From NCBI GenBank assembly GCA_001898965.1, contig MKVW01000001.1:680317-744316 (forward strand): a DNA stretch of 64,000 nt. The letters are read 5' to 3'. The position numbers and the translations under genes are program-made. Of the stretch, positions 56,800-64,000 are shown in pieces (position 1 is the first letter of the stretch; each line of letters begins with the position of its first letter). Origin of the DNA: Rhizobiales bacterium 62-17 (GTDB lineage: Bacteria > Pseudomonadota > Alphaproteobacteria > Rhizobiales > Beijerinckiaceae). The notes under the pieces were generated by a model. The model ran no database searches. It saw only the letters and a program-made list of their open reading frames with translations, and had not been told where the DNA came from.

Positions 56800-57801
56800 G
56801 TGAGATTGTTTTTGAAAGGGCGTGGCGCCCCGTTGCTTGCCGCCATCGGACTGACGCTGGCCGCCACGGCGGCGCCGGCGCAAAGCACTTATCCGGATCG
56901 GCCGGTCACGTTCATCTCCGATGCGCCACCGGGGCTCTCCAGCGACGTGGCGACCCGTATCGTCGCTGAGCAGTTGAGCACGATCTGGAAGCAGCAGGTG
57001 GTTGTTCTCAACCAGCCGGGCGGTGGCGGCAGCATTTCCGCCCGCGCCGCCTCGCGTGCCGCGCCTGATGGCTACACGTTCTACACGCCGTCGAACTCTA
57101 CGTTTCTGCAGTTGAAGGGCGCCGCCGGTGTGGCGCCCAATCTGCCGATCGAAATGCCGCGCGACTTTCTGCCCGTCGGCTTCATTTCGGTGCAGCCGAT
57201 GCTGATCGGCGTGTCGCCGAAGCTCAATGTCAGCAGCGTCGCCGAACTGGTCGCGCTGGCAAAGCAGAAGCCGGGCGAGATCGCTTTCGCGGCGACCGGT
57301 CGCGGCCGTTTCACCCATCTGACGATGGAACTGTTTCAGATTCGCGCCGGCGTGAAGCTCACCTTCGTGCCCTATACCGGTGGTCCTGCGGCCGCGATGA
57401 ACGACGTCACCTCGGGGCGTGTTGGCATCATCGTCGATGGCTATCCGGGCATCGGCGGTGCCATTGAGGGCGATCTCATCAAGGGGCTCGGTGTCGGTTC
57501 GAGCGAACGCTTGAAGGAGTTCCCCAATCTGCCGGCCATCGCCGAGACACTGCCGGGTTTCTTCGCCAGCGGCTGGACGATCTTGATCGCGCCAGTTGGT
57601 ACGCCCGACGAGATCCTGAAGAAGGTCAGTGCCGATCTGAACAAGGCGCTTGAGTCGCCCGATCTTCTCGCCCGCTTTTCCAAGCTCGGTCTCTATACCA
57701 ACAAGACCGCTCTCGCCGATGCCGGCGAGTTCGTGAAGAAGGAACAGGAGACCTGGCGTCCCGTCCTCGAAAAGGTGGCGAGCGAGGACACCAACAAGTA
57801 G
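56800..57801 (+). CDS. TTT (Bug/TctC) family substrate-binding protein, paralogue of the upstream gene
   Basis: A close paralogue of the protein from 55654-56658 through its whole length (KLNVSSVAELVALAKQKPG, RGRFTHLTMELFQIRAGVKL in pieces, GGPAAAMNDVTSGRVGI). GTG 56800 is chosen because GGAAAGGG lies upstream and a clear signal peptide (LLAAIGLTLAATAAPAQS) follows. Overlapping inverted repeats at 56732-56770 precede it. It ends directly against the convergent FMN dehydrogenase gene. Confidence 0.91.
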   Translation: MRLFLKGRGAPLLAAIGLTLAATAAPAQSTYPDRPVTFISDAPPGLSSDVATRIVAEQLSTIWKQQVVVLNQPGGGGSISARAASRAAPDGYTFYTPSNSTFLQLKGAAGVAPNLPIEMPRDFLPVGFISVQPMLIGVSPKLNVSSVAELVALAKQKPGEIAFAATGRGRFTHLTMELFQIRAGVKLTFVPYTGGPAAAMNDVTSGRVGIIVDGYPGIGGAIEGDLIKGLGVGSSERLKEFPNLPAIAETLPGFFASGWTILIAPVGTPDEILKKVSADLNKALESPDLLARFSKLGLYTNKTALADAGEFVKKEQETWRPVLEKVASEDTNK

Positions 57802-59064
57802 CTAAGCGCCGAAATCCTCGCGTTTCCACGCGCCGGGATGGCGCGTGGTGATGTTGGCGAGATCGTCGACATTGGCGCAGCCGAGCTGCCCCAATGTGGC
57901 GCGCAGGTCATCCGAATACACGTTGATCAGATGGCCCGGTCCCTTGGCGCCCAGCGCGCCAAGGCTCCACAGGAAGGACTTGCCGGCAAAGGCCGCATCG
58001 GCGCCGCAGGCGATGGCGCGGGCCACGTCGATGCCCGAGCGGATGCCGCTATCGAAGATCAGCGTCGCTTTCTTGCCGACGGCCGCGCGAATGGCGGGCA
58101 AGGCATCGATGCTCGTCGGCAGGGCTTCAATCTGGCGGCCGCCGTGATTGGTGACGAAGAGGCCATCGATACCCATCGCCACGGCGCGTTCCGCATCGGC
58201 GGGATGCAACACGCCCTTGAGCACCAGCGGGCCTTTCCAGTGATCGCGATATTTGGCGATCTCTTCCCAGGTGAAGGCGCCGCCTTGTTCGCGGCGAATG
58301 AAAGCGGCTGCATCCGCCAGCGAGATATTGGCGGGCATATACTGTCTAAGGGAGACGAAGCGCGGAATGCCGGCTTGCGACAGCGCGTAAAGCCATGACG
58401 GCGACGTCATCGCGTCGAGCCGCAAGCGCATGGTCAGCTTGAACGGATTGACGATGCCGCTGCGCACTTCGCGCGGACGGATCGTGCGCACGGGCGTATC
58501 GATGGTCAGCACCAAGGCCTGCACGCCCACGACCTGCGCGCGGCGCACCAGATCGAGCCCGATTTTGTGATCGTTGTTGGAGAAGCGGTAGAGCTGATAC
58601 CACAGCACGTCAGGCGCGAGTTCGGCGGCCTTCTCCACTTCAATGCCGGACAAGACACCGAGCGTATAAGGAATGCGCGCCGCTTGCGCCGCGCGGGCAA
58701 GATGAGCTTCGGCGCCGGGGAAGGCCGTGCCGGGGCCGCCGATGGGTGCGATGCCGATCGGCGCCGCGTAGGAGCGGCCGAACAGTTTCGTATCGGCGGG
58801 CGGTGGCGAGATCACGCGGCCATAGCGCGGCGCCAGTTCCACCGCATCCATCGCCGCCCAGTTGCGCTTGATGTTGGTGTCTTCGCCAGCCCCGCCATCC
58901 ATATATTCGAAGGCAAAGTTCGGCATGCGCTTGCGGGCGCGGGCGCGCAGATCGAAGGCGGTGGGATATTGACGCAACAGCGCGAGCCGCTCTTCCGCCT
59001 GTTTGGCGGAAAGCGCCTGTACCGGTGCTGGCGGCTGCCGTGCGTCGTCCATTTCCATCCCCAT
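57802..59064 (-). CDS. FMN-dependent alpha-hydroxy acid dehydrogenase
   Basis: A TIM-barrel flavoenzyme of the lactate / glycolate / mandelate oxidizing family, 420 residues. Signatures are FEYMDGGAGEDTN, APIGIAPIGGPG, WYQLYRF, VLTIDTPVRTIRPRE, the catalytic-His motif VTNHGGRQ and the FMN phosphate region DSGIRSGIDVARAIACGADA. The substrate is unclear. It may act in the same catabolic island as the binding proteins and LysR regulator. Several ATGs occur at the start; 59064 is used. Confidence 0.9.
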   Translation of the reverse strand: MGMEMDDARQPPAPVQALSAKQAEERLALLRQYPTAFDLRARARKRMPNFAFEYMDGGAGEDTNIKRNWAAMDAVELAPRYGRVISPPPADTKLFGRSYAAPIGIAPIGGPGTAFPGAEAHLARAAQAARIPYTLGVLSGIEVEKAAELAPDVLWYQLYRFSNNDHKIGLDLVRRAQVVGVQALVLTIDTPVRTIRPREVRSGIVNPFKLTMRLRLDAMTSPSWLYALSQAGIPRFVSLRQYMPANISLADAAAFIRREQGGAFTWEEIAKYRDHWKGPLVLKGVLHPADAERAVAMGIDGLFVTNHGGRQIEALPTSIDALPAIRAAVGKKATLIFDSGIRSGIDVARAIACGADAAFAGKSFLWSLGALGAKGPGHLINVYSDDLRATLGQLGCANVDDLANITTRHPGAWKREDFGA

Positions 59065-59126
59065 GATTATTCACGAATTGAGCCGCGACCATAACTGTGA
59101 CAAGCCCACAAAGCGAGGGCGCAGGC

Positions 59127-60077
59127 CTATCGTTTACGGCGATTGTCCCTGATGCGCACCTTCGGCTGCGCCCATTCTGGCCGTTGCGCGAACCATTTTG
59201 CCAGAAAAGCAACGAATACCCGCACTTTCGCAGGTGGTGCCACGCCATGTGGATAGGCAACGAGGATTGGATGAACCTGCGGTCGATAGGCCGGCAGCAC
59301 TTCGACGAGCGCCCCCGATACCAGATCGTCGGCGACACAATAGCGTGGCAGGAGCCCAATGCCGAGATGGGCAAGAGTGGCCTTGCGCAGGGCGAGGCTC
59401 GAATTGGAGAGATAGTCGCCGCTGATCTTCACGGTGGTGGCGCCCTGTGGCCCGGTGAAATTCCAACGTCGGTCGTATTCGGCGGAATTGGAGTGAACGA
59501 GGCAGCGGTGCGCGGCGAGATCGTCGAGATCCTTGGGCTGCCCCATCTCCGCGATATAGAGCGGCGTGGCGCAGAGCACGAATTGAAACGTGCCGATCCG
59601 CCGGGCGATGATCGAGGAATCGCGAATGTCGACCGTGCGGATGGCGACGTCATGGCCGCTGCTGACGAAATCCTGAGCGCGGAAGGTGAAGTCGCCCAAG
59701 GTCAGCGACACACGGATGTCAGGCTGCGCCTTGGCGAAATCGATGATGGCGTCGGCAAGATGCAAGGTGCCGAAGGATTTGGGTGCCGTGATGCTTAACG
59801 TGCCCGTCGGTTTTCCACGCCCTTGCGTCAGCGCGCGCTCGGCGCTTTCGACATCGAGCAGAATGCGTTCGCAGGATTGCAGATAGGACGCGCCATCCTC
59901 CGTGAGCAAGACGCTGCGTGTCGAACGGTTGAACAGCGTGACGCCGAGGCTTTGCTCGAGCGCCGCGATATGCCGCGTCACCAGCGAACGCGAAATGCCG
60001 AGTTGTGCGGCCGTCCGGGTAAAGCTGCGGCTGCGCGCGGCCCGCACGAAGGTCTGCATGGCAAGGAAACGGTCCAT
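59127..60077 (-). CDS. LysR-family transcriptional regulator
   Basis: A 316-residue regulator with an N-terminal winged helix (FVRAARSRSFTRTAAQLGISRSLVTRH in pieces, ALEQSLGVTLFNRSTR) and a C-terminal effector-binding domain resembling the AaeR/DmlR group. It is divergent from the Bug protein gene at 60186, with a dyad between, so it likely controls that gene and the downstream MetE-like gene. Confidence 0.93.
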   Translation of the reverse strand: MDRFLAMQTFVRAARSRSFTRTAAQLGISRSLVTRHIAALEQSLGVTLFNRSTRSVLLTEDGASYLQSCERILLDVESAERALTQGRGKPTGTLSITAPKSFGTLHLADAIIDFAKAQPDIRVSLTLGDFTFRAQDFVSSGHDVAIRTVDIRDSSIIARRIGTFQFVLCATPLYIAEMGQPKDLDDLAAHRCLVHSNSAEYDRRWNFTGPQGATTVKISGDYLSNSSLALRKATLAHLGIGLLPRYCVADDLVSGALVEVLPAYRPQVHPILVAYPHGVAPPAKVRVFVAFLAKWFAQRPEWAQPKVRIRDNRRKR

Positions 60078-60104
60078 GGCTCATTTTTGCAAAAAGTGAA
60101 AAAG

Positions 60105-60120
60105 ACAATTGCAATATTGT
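60105..60120. promoter_or_regulatory. Dyad between the divergent lysR and binding-protein genes
   Basis: ACAAT-TGCAAT-ATTGT, a perfect 5-base dyad with a 6-base spacer, 28 bases upstream of the LysR start. AT-rich dyads of this size are typical LysR targets. Confidence 0.45.
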
Positions 60121-60185
60121 GGCTTCCCTTCGCGGTCCGTCAATCGAAAGATCGAGGTGAGGAAACAGGCAACGGGGAGGGACAG

Positions 60186-61175
60186 GTGCCGGTTCTCCAC
60201 ATTTCAAGACGAGGGGCTTTGGGGCTGGGGGCGGCTTTCGCCTGCGCCTCGACCGTTTTCGGCCAGGATGTCGCTTATCCGACACGCGCCGTGAAAATGC
60301 TCGTGCCGGCGGCGCCCGGCGGCAATCCCGACATCATGGCGCGCGCTTTGGCGCAGAAGCTGACGGTCGCGCTCAATGCGCCTTTCGTCGTGGAGAATGC
60401 GCCCGGCGCAGGTGGCGTCGTCGCGGCGCAGTCCACCGTCAAATCGCCGCCGGACGGCTATACGCTTTTTGTTGCCGATTCCGGCAGCCTCGCCATCGCT
60501 CTGTCGACCACTGCCGGCCTTGCCTATGACCCACGCAAGGATTTCACGCCAATCACCGCTCTGGCGAGCGTGCCGACTGTGCTCGTCGTCAATCCGGAAC
60601 TCGGCTTCAAGGATCTGAAATCCTTCATCGCCGCGATGCGCGAATCGCCCAACAAGGTCAACTATGGTTCGCCGGGCATCGGCTCGGTTCACCACATCAC
60701 CATGGCGGTGTTTCTGGCGCAGACCAATATCAAGCTCGAACATATCGCCTATCGCGGCGGCACGCCGATGGTCGATGCGCTGCTGCGCCGCGAGGTGCAA
60801 GCCGCATGGTCAGGCATTCCCAATGTGATGGAGCCGATCCGTCTCGGCAAATTGCAGCCGCTGGCCGTCAGCACGGCCGGACGCCAGCCGGCATTGCCGA
60901 ATGTTCCGACCTTGGCGGAAGAAGGGCTTGGCCAATTCGACATCGCCACCATGATGGGCTTGGTCGGACCGGCAGGCATTCCGCCCGCCATCGTCGGCAA
61001 GCTCGAGAAAGCGATAGCGTCCGCCTTGCGCGAGCCGGACATGGTCGCCCGTCTCGATTCACTCGGCATGTCGTTTGCGCCGGAACAAGGTGCCGCCGCC
61101 TATCGGACTTTCATCATCAACGACATCGATAAATATGAGAAGGCATCGAAACAAGCCGGGCTAACCAAACAATAA
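60186..61175 (+). CDS. TTT (Bug/TctC) family substrate-binding protein with twin-arginine-like signal
   Basis: A 329-residue periplasmic binding protein. The GTG start at 60186 follows GGGGAGGG and gives SRRGALGLGAAFACAS, a twin-arginine-like signal. The mature start is YPTRAVKMLVPAAPGGNPDI, with VVENAPGAGGVVAAQ and PPDGYTLFVAD. It is more distant from the tandem pair. It is followed 50 bases later by the MetE-like gene, probably as one transcript. Confidence 0.9.
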   Translation: MPVLHISRRGALGLGAAFACASTVFGQDVAYPTRAVKMLVPAAPGGNPDIMARALAQKLTVALNAPFVVENAPGAGGVVAAQSTVKSPPDGYTLFVADSGSLAIALSTTAGLAYDPRKDFTPITALASVPTVLVVNPELGFKDLKSFIAAMRESPNKVNYGSPGIGSVHHITMAVFLAQTNIKLEHIAYRGGTPMVDALLRREVQAAWSGIPNVMEPIRLGKLQPLAVSTAGRQPALPNVPTLAEEGLGQFDIATMMGLVGPAGIPPAIVGKLEKAIASALREPDMVARLDSLGMSFAPEQGAAAYRTFIINDIDKYEKASKQAGLTKQ

Positions 61176-61225
61176 ACGAGGCCAGAGGGTGGAAAACCAA
61201 AAGAGAGAGCCAATAGGACAGAGCC

Positions 61226-62431
61226 ATGAATGATACGATTTTAGAAAACCGTGCCGCCACGCTCGACAAGTTGCGGGTCGATCAGGTCGGAAGCCTGGTG
61301 CCGCCGGATGCGTTGAAACAGGCGCATCGCAAATTCGTCATGGGCGAAATCAGCGCCGAGCAACTGCATGCGGTGCAGGACAAAGCGGTGGCCGAGAGCA
61401 TTCGCCGGCAGGAAGATATTGGCCTGCCCATTCTGACCGACGGTGAGTTCCGGCGCAGCAATTTCCAGGACAGTTTTGCCGCCGCTGTGTCAGGCTATGA
61501 CGTGCCTGAGAACGCCGAGGCGCGCACCGATTGGCGCGAAGCGGTCAATCCACATGGCCGCACCGAGCAGAAATTCGAACTGGCTGGCCCAGCCATTCGC
61601 ACGCGCCGGCCGGCCATGTCGCGACTGGCGTTGAAACGCAATGTCGTTCTCGACGAATATCGGCAGGTCGCACCTCTGGCGACGAAAGCGCCGGTGAAAG
61701 TCGCGCTACTTGGTCCCGATCGCATTTCGCAGCGCTTCGCCTGGGAACAATCGCAAGCGGTCTACAAGGGGCTCGATGATTTCATCGCCGATGTCGTCGC
61801 CATCGAACGCCAGATGATCACCGAGCTGGTGGCGGCGGGCTGCCGCTATATCCACATGGATGCGCCTGGTTTCACGGCCTATATGGATCAGGTGTCGCTG
61901 GAGCGCATGCGCGCGCGCGGTGAAGATCCGCAGAAAAATCTGGAACGGGCGATCAAGGCCGAGAATGATGTCATCGCCGGCTTCGACGGCGTCACCTTCG
62001 GGCTGCATCTGTGCCGTGGCAACACGCGCTCCATCGATCCGAAGACCGGGCAAATGGTGGCGCAATGGCATCGCGAAGGCCACTACGATTCGATCGCCGA
62101 ACAGCTCTTCTCCAGCGTCAAGCATCAGCGCCTACTGCTGGAATATGATAGCCCGCGGGCAGGGGATTTCTCGCCGTTGCGCTATGTTCCGGCCGGCACG
62201 ACCGCCGTTCTGGGGCTTGTGACGACGAAATCGACGGATATCGAACAGCCCGATTTTTTGAGAAGGCGGCTGGATGAAGCGGCGAAATATTTGCCCGTGG
62301 ATCAAATGGCCATCAGCCCGCAATGCGGCTTCAGCAGCGATATCGAGCTGATCCAGCTTCCCGAAGACGTGCAGTGGCGCAAGTTCGAGTCGCTCATGGA
62401 AACAGCCAACAAAGTTTGGGGAAACGCCTAA
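61226..62431 (+). CDS. MetE-like (cobalamin-independent methionine synthase C-terminal domain) protein
   Basis: A 401-residue TIM-barrel zinc enzyme of the MetE/UROD-type family. The zinc site is indicated by GLHLCRGN (His and Cys), a Glu in LLLEYDSPR, and the last Cys in ISPQCGFSS. The start VDQVGSLVPPDALKQA is family-like. It lacks the N-terminal half of true MetE. Relatives include methionine synthase and the epoxyalkane:coenzyme M transferase; the methyl or alkyl donor here is not known. It sits in a catabolic island, which speaks against plain methionine synthesis. Confidence 0.88.
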   Translation: MNDTILENRAATLDKLRVDQVGSLVPPDALKQAHRKFVMGEISAEQLHAVQDKAVAESIRRQEDIGLPILTDGEFRRSNFQDSFAAAVSGYDVPENAEARTDWREAVNPHGRTEQKFELAGPAIRTRRPAMSRLALKRNVVLDEYRQVAPLATKAPVKVALLGPDRISQRFAWEQSQAVYKGLDDFIADVVAIERQMITELVAAGCRYIHMDAPGFTAYMDQVSLERMRARGEDPQKNLERAIKAENDVIAGFDGVTFGLHLCRGNTRSIDPKTGQMVAQWHREGHYDSIAEQLFSSVKHQRLLLEYDSPRAGDFSPLRYVPAGTTAVLGLVTTKSTDIEQPDFLRRRLDEAAKYLPVDQMAISPQCGFSSDIELIQLPEDVQWRKFESLMETANKVWGNA

Positions 62432-62437
62432 CAAAAG

Positions 62438-62463
62438 ACGGCCGCGGGTTTTCCCGCGGCCGT
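62438..62463. terminator. Hairpin terminator between the MetE-like and cupin genes
   Basis: A perfect 11-base stem (ACGGCCGCGGG 62438-62448 with 62453-62463) with loop TTTT. The plus-strand gene and the minus-strand cupin gene converge here. T-runs are short. Confidence 0.75.
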
Positions 62464-62482
62464 TCAAATAGGATCGAAAGAT

Positions 62483-63016
62483 TTAAGGTGCAGGGTGAGC
62501 GTCGACGAGAACAGCAGCGATCACGCAGGGCTTGTCGCTGACATTCTTCCAGGCATGGTTGGTGCCGCGCTGGACAATGCAATCGCCGGCTTTCAGTAAA
62601 ACCTCGCCCTTTTCCATCACCATCCACATCTCGCCTGAGATGACCACGAGATAATCGACCGAATTGGTCTTGTGCATCGTCGGATGTTTCGACTGGTCCT
62701 TTTCCGTCGGCTGATTGCCGGACCCGAGTTGGGAGAAGGTCGCGGCCGTGTCGATCTTGGATTTGCCTTCCGGCGGTATTTCGACCACGCGGAAGATCGT
62801 GCCTGACGGTACCGGGTCATGTTGCAGAGGCCGCAGCGATTGATCGCTTGCGCCCATATTGTCGACCGGCATTTCGCCCGTCACCCAGATCTCGGTGACG
62901 CCGGCGCCCGGCCAGCCTTTCAGGGGCACCGCGTTCGGCGCATGATCGTCATAGGTGACGATGGCCGTGCCGTCCTGGTCGTGTCCGGTGACATATCGTT
63001 TGATCTTTTGAATCAT
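62483..63016 (-). CDS. Cupin-domain protein
   Basis: A 177-residue single-domain cupin. The cupin core lies in the C-terminal half: HKTNSVDYLVVISGEMWMVM resembles motif 1, and VLLKAGDCIVQRGTNHAWKN motif 2 with a metal-site His. ATG 63016 follows a strong GGAGGGAGAGGGAA. It lies 13 bases after the FAH-family gene and is probably co-transcribed with it. The catalytic role is unknown. Confidence 0.88.
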   Translation of the reverse strand: MIQKIKRYVTGHDQDGTAIVTYDDHAPNAVPLKGWPGAGVTEIWVTGEMPVDNMGASDQSLRPLQHDPVPSGTIFRVVEIPPEGKSKIDTAATFSQLGSGNQPTEKDQSKHPTMHKTNSVDYLVVISGEMWMVMEKGEVLLKAGDCIVQRGTNHAWKNVSDKPCVIAAVLVDAHPAP

Positions 63017-63029
63017 TTCCCTCTCCCTC

Positions 63030-64000
63030 CTACTTATGCGTAAGCACCCGGTTGCGCAGAATGCCGATGCCTTCGACCTCCAATTCGACGACATCGCCAT
63101 GTTTGAGGAAACGCATCTGCTCCAGGCCGCAGCCATTGCCGACCGTACCCGAGCCGAAGAACTCGCCGGGGTAGAGCGTCTCGGAGCGCGAGACATGGGC
63201 GATCAGGTCTTCGAATTTCCAATGCATGGTGGATGAGCTGCCACGGCCCCATTCTTCGCCATTCACCCGGCAGATCATCGTGAGCTTATAGGGGTCTTTC
63301 AGTTCGTCGGCGGTGACGAGGCAGGGTCCCATGGCATTGCCATTGTCGAAATCCTTGCCCTTCGACGGTCCGAGCTGACCGCCCATTTCGGCTGTCTGTG
63401 CATCGCGCGCCGAGAAATCGTTGAAGATCGTATAGCCGTAGATATAGTCGCGCGCTTTGTCGCGGCTGATGTCGACGCCCTTCTTGCGGATGTAGAAACC
63501 GAATTCGAGTTCGAAATCCATCAGCTTGGAATAGGCGGGCCAAAGCACATCCTGGTCCGTGCCGATCACCGAGAAGCGGTTGGCCTTGTAGTAGATCGGC
63601 ATTTCATAAAAGGTCTTTGGCACTTGCAAGGTGCCATTGCGTTCGAATTCGGCCAGCGCCTTCTTCGGGTCAGGCATGGCGTTGGCGCGCACCTGCCGCG
63701 CGGCGGCGAAGGCCTGTTTCAGATGTTGTTCGAAACACAAGCAGTCGCGGATTTGTGGCGGCGGCTGGAGTGGCGCCAGGAGCTTCACCGACTTGCGATC
63801 GACGGCGCCCTTCTTTTTCACCTTCTTCAAGGTCTCGTAGGCGCGGTCGAGCGCATCGTCGCCGGCTTCGATCATGCTCAGAACTGAAGCGAAAGCCTTG
63901 TATTTATCGTCGAAGGTTTCGTGATGTGCATCGGCGAGATCGATGATTTTCCTGTCGCCGTCGATCAAGGCGCCGGCGCGCTGCTTTCCCTTCCTCTCAT
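63030..64000 (-). CDS. Fumarylacetoacetate hydrolase (FAH) family protein, 5' end outside window
   Basis: The FAH fold hydrolase acts on C-C bonds in beta-keto or acylpyruvate-type substrates. Visible are LMDFELEFGFYIRKKG with the metal acid residues, YIYGYTIFNDFSARDAQ, the SKGKDFDNGNAMGPCLVT segment and the C-terminal PGEFFGSGTVGNGCGLEQ. The frame stays open to the window edge (ERKGKQRAGALIDGDRK), and this family starts a few residues further upstream, so the start codon is missing. It leads a minus-strand unit with the cupin gene. Confidence 0.9.
   Translation of the reverse strand, partial: ERKGKQRAGALIDGDRKIIDLADAHHETFDDKYKAFASVLSMIEAGDDALDRAYETLKKVKKKGAVDRKSVKLLAPLQPPPQIRDCLCFEQHLKQAFAAARQVRANAMPDPKKALAEFERNGTLQVPKTFYEMPIYYKANRFSVIGTDQDVLWPAYSKLMDFELEFGFYIRKKGVDISRDKARDYIYGYTIFNDFSARDAQTAEMGGQLGPSKGKDFDNGNAMGPCLVTADELKDPYKLTMICRVNGEEWGRGSSSTMHWKFEDLIAHVSRSETLYPGEFFGSGTVGNGCGLEQMRFLKHGDVVELEVEGIGILRNRVLTHK

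Noticed and set aside
55654-57801. Tandem binding-protein genes as a sign of a mobile element
   Set aside because: No transposase, terminal repeats or attachment sites are seen around them; simple tandem duplication explains it.

Overview
This window is chromosomal DNA from an alphaproteobacterium, most likely of the Hyphomicrobiales (Rhizobiales). The evidence is the short-type prolyl-tRNA synthetase, an Irr-type iron regulator with a matching ICE operator, LexA boxes of the GTTC-N7-GTTC type in front of lexA, and the conserved gene order from lolCD-dnaE through rpsB-tsf, pyrH-frr-uppS-cdsA-dxr-rseP-bamA-lpxD-fabZ-lpxA-lpxB, gltA, gltX, comEC and lexA. The genus cannot be fixed from the sequence. 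No insertion sequence, phage, tRNA, rRNA or CRISPR array was found.

Bases 1-8256: the end of tgt (its three zinc-binding cysteines are replaced), a palindromic repeat, a possible structured RNA, then proS-lolC-lolD, a 34-residue membrane peptide gene and dnaE. Bases 8260-13845 are accessory: an isoaspartyl-methyltransferase-like protein, an exported amidohydrolase, a TTT-type binding protein and a lone TadG-like protein. Bases 14053-30503 are the core cluster for translation, isoprenoid, outer-membrane and lipid A synthesis. It is interrupted between tsf and pyrH by a fosmidomycin-resistance-type exporter and irr, and it lacks lpxI between lpxA and lpxB.

Bases 30500-44123: an MmgE/PrpD protein, gltA, gltX, comEC, lexA with two operators, a SLC13-type transporter, a chromate transporter, an oleate hydratase with a clear upstream dyad, and a DUF1508 protein. 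Bases 44181-47129: a minus-strand operon of an SDR-like protein (catalytic Tyr and Lys replaced), an HMG-CoA-lyase-family enzyme and a CoA-transferase. Bases 47256-53869: trehalose and sugar metabolism, with otsB, an otsA fused to a membrane sensor-like module, a GH15 glycosidase, a cold-shock gene, and a ROK-type sugar kinase whose motif order shows circular permutation.

Bases 53924-64000 form a catabolic island: an MFS exporter, three TTT binding proteins, an FMN hydroxy-acid dehydrogenase, a LysR regulator, a MetE-like enzyme, a cupin and a truncated FAH-family hydrolase.

The most unusual items are the circularly permuted ROK kinase, the membrane-anchored sensor-like OtsA, a two-part palindromic repeat family at gene 3' ends, the Irr operator upstream of irr, and the altered Tgt and SDR active or metal sites.
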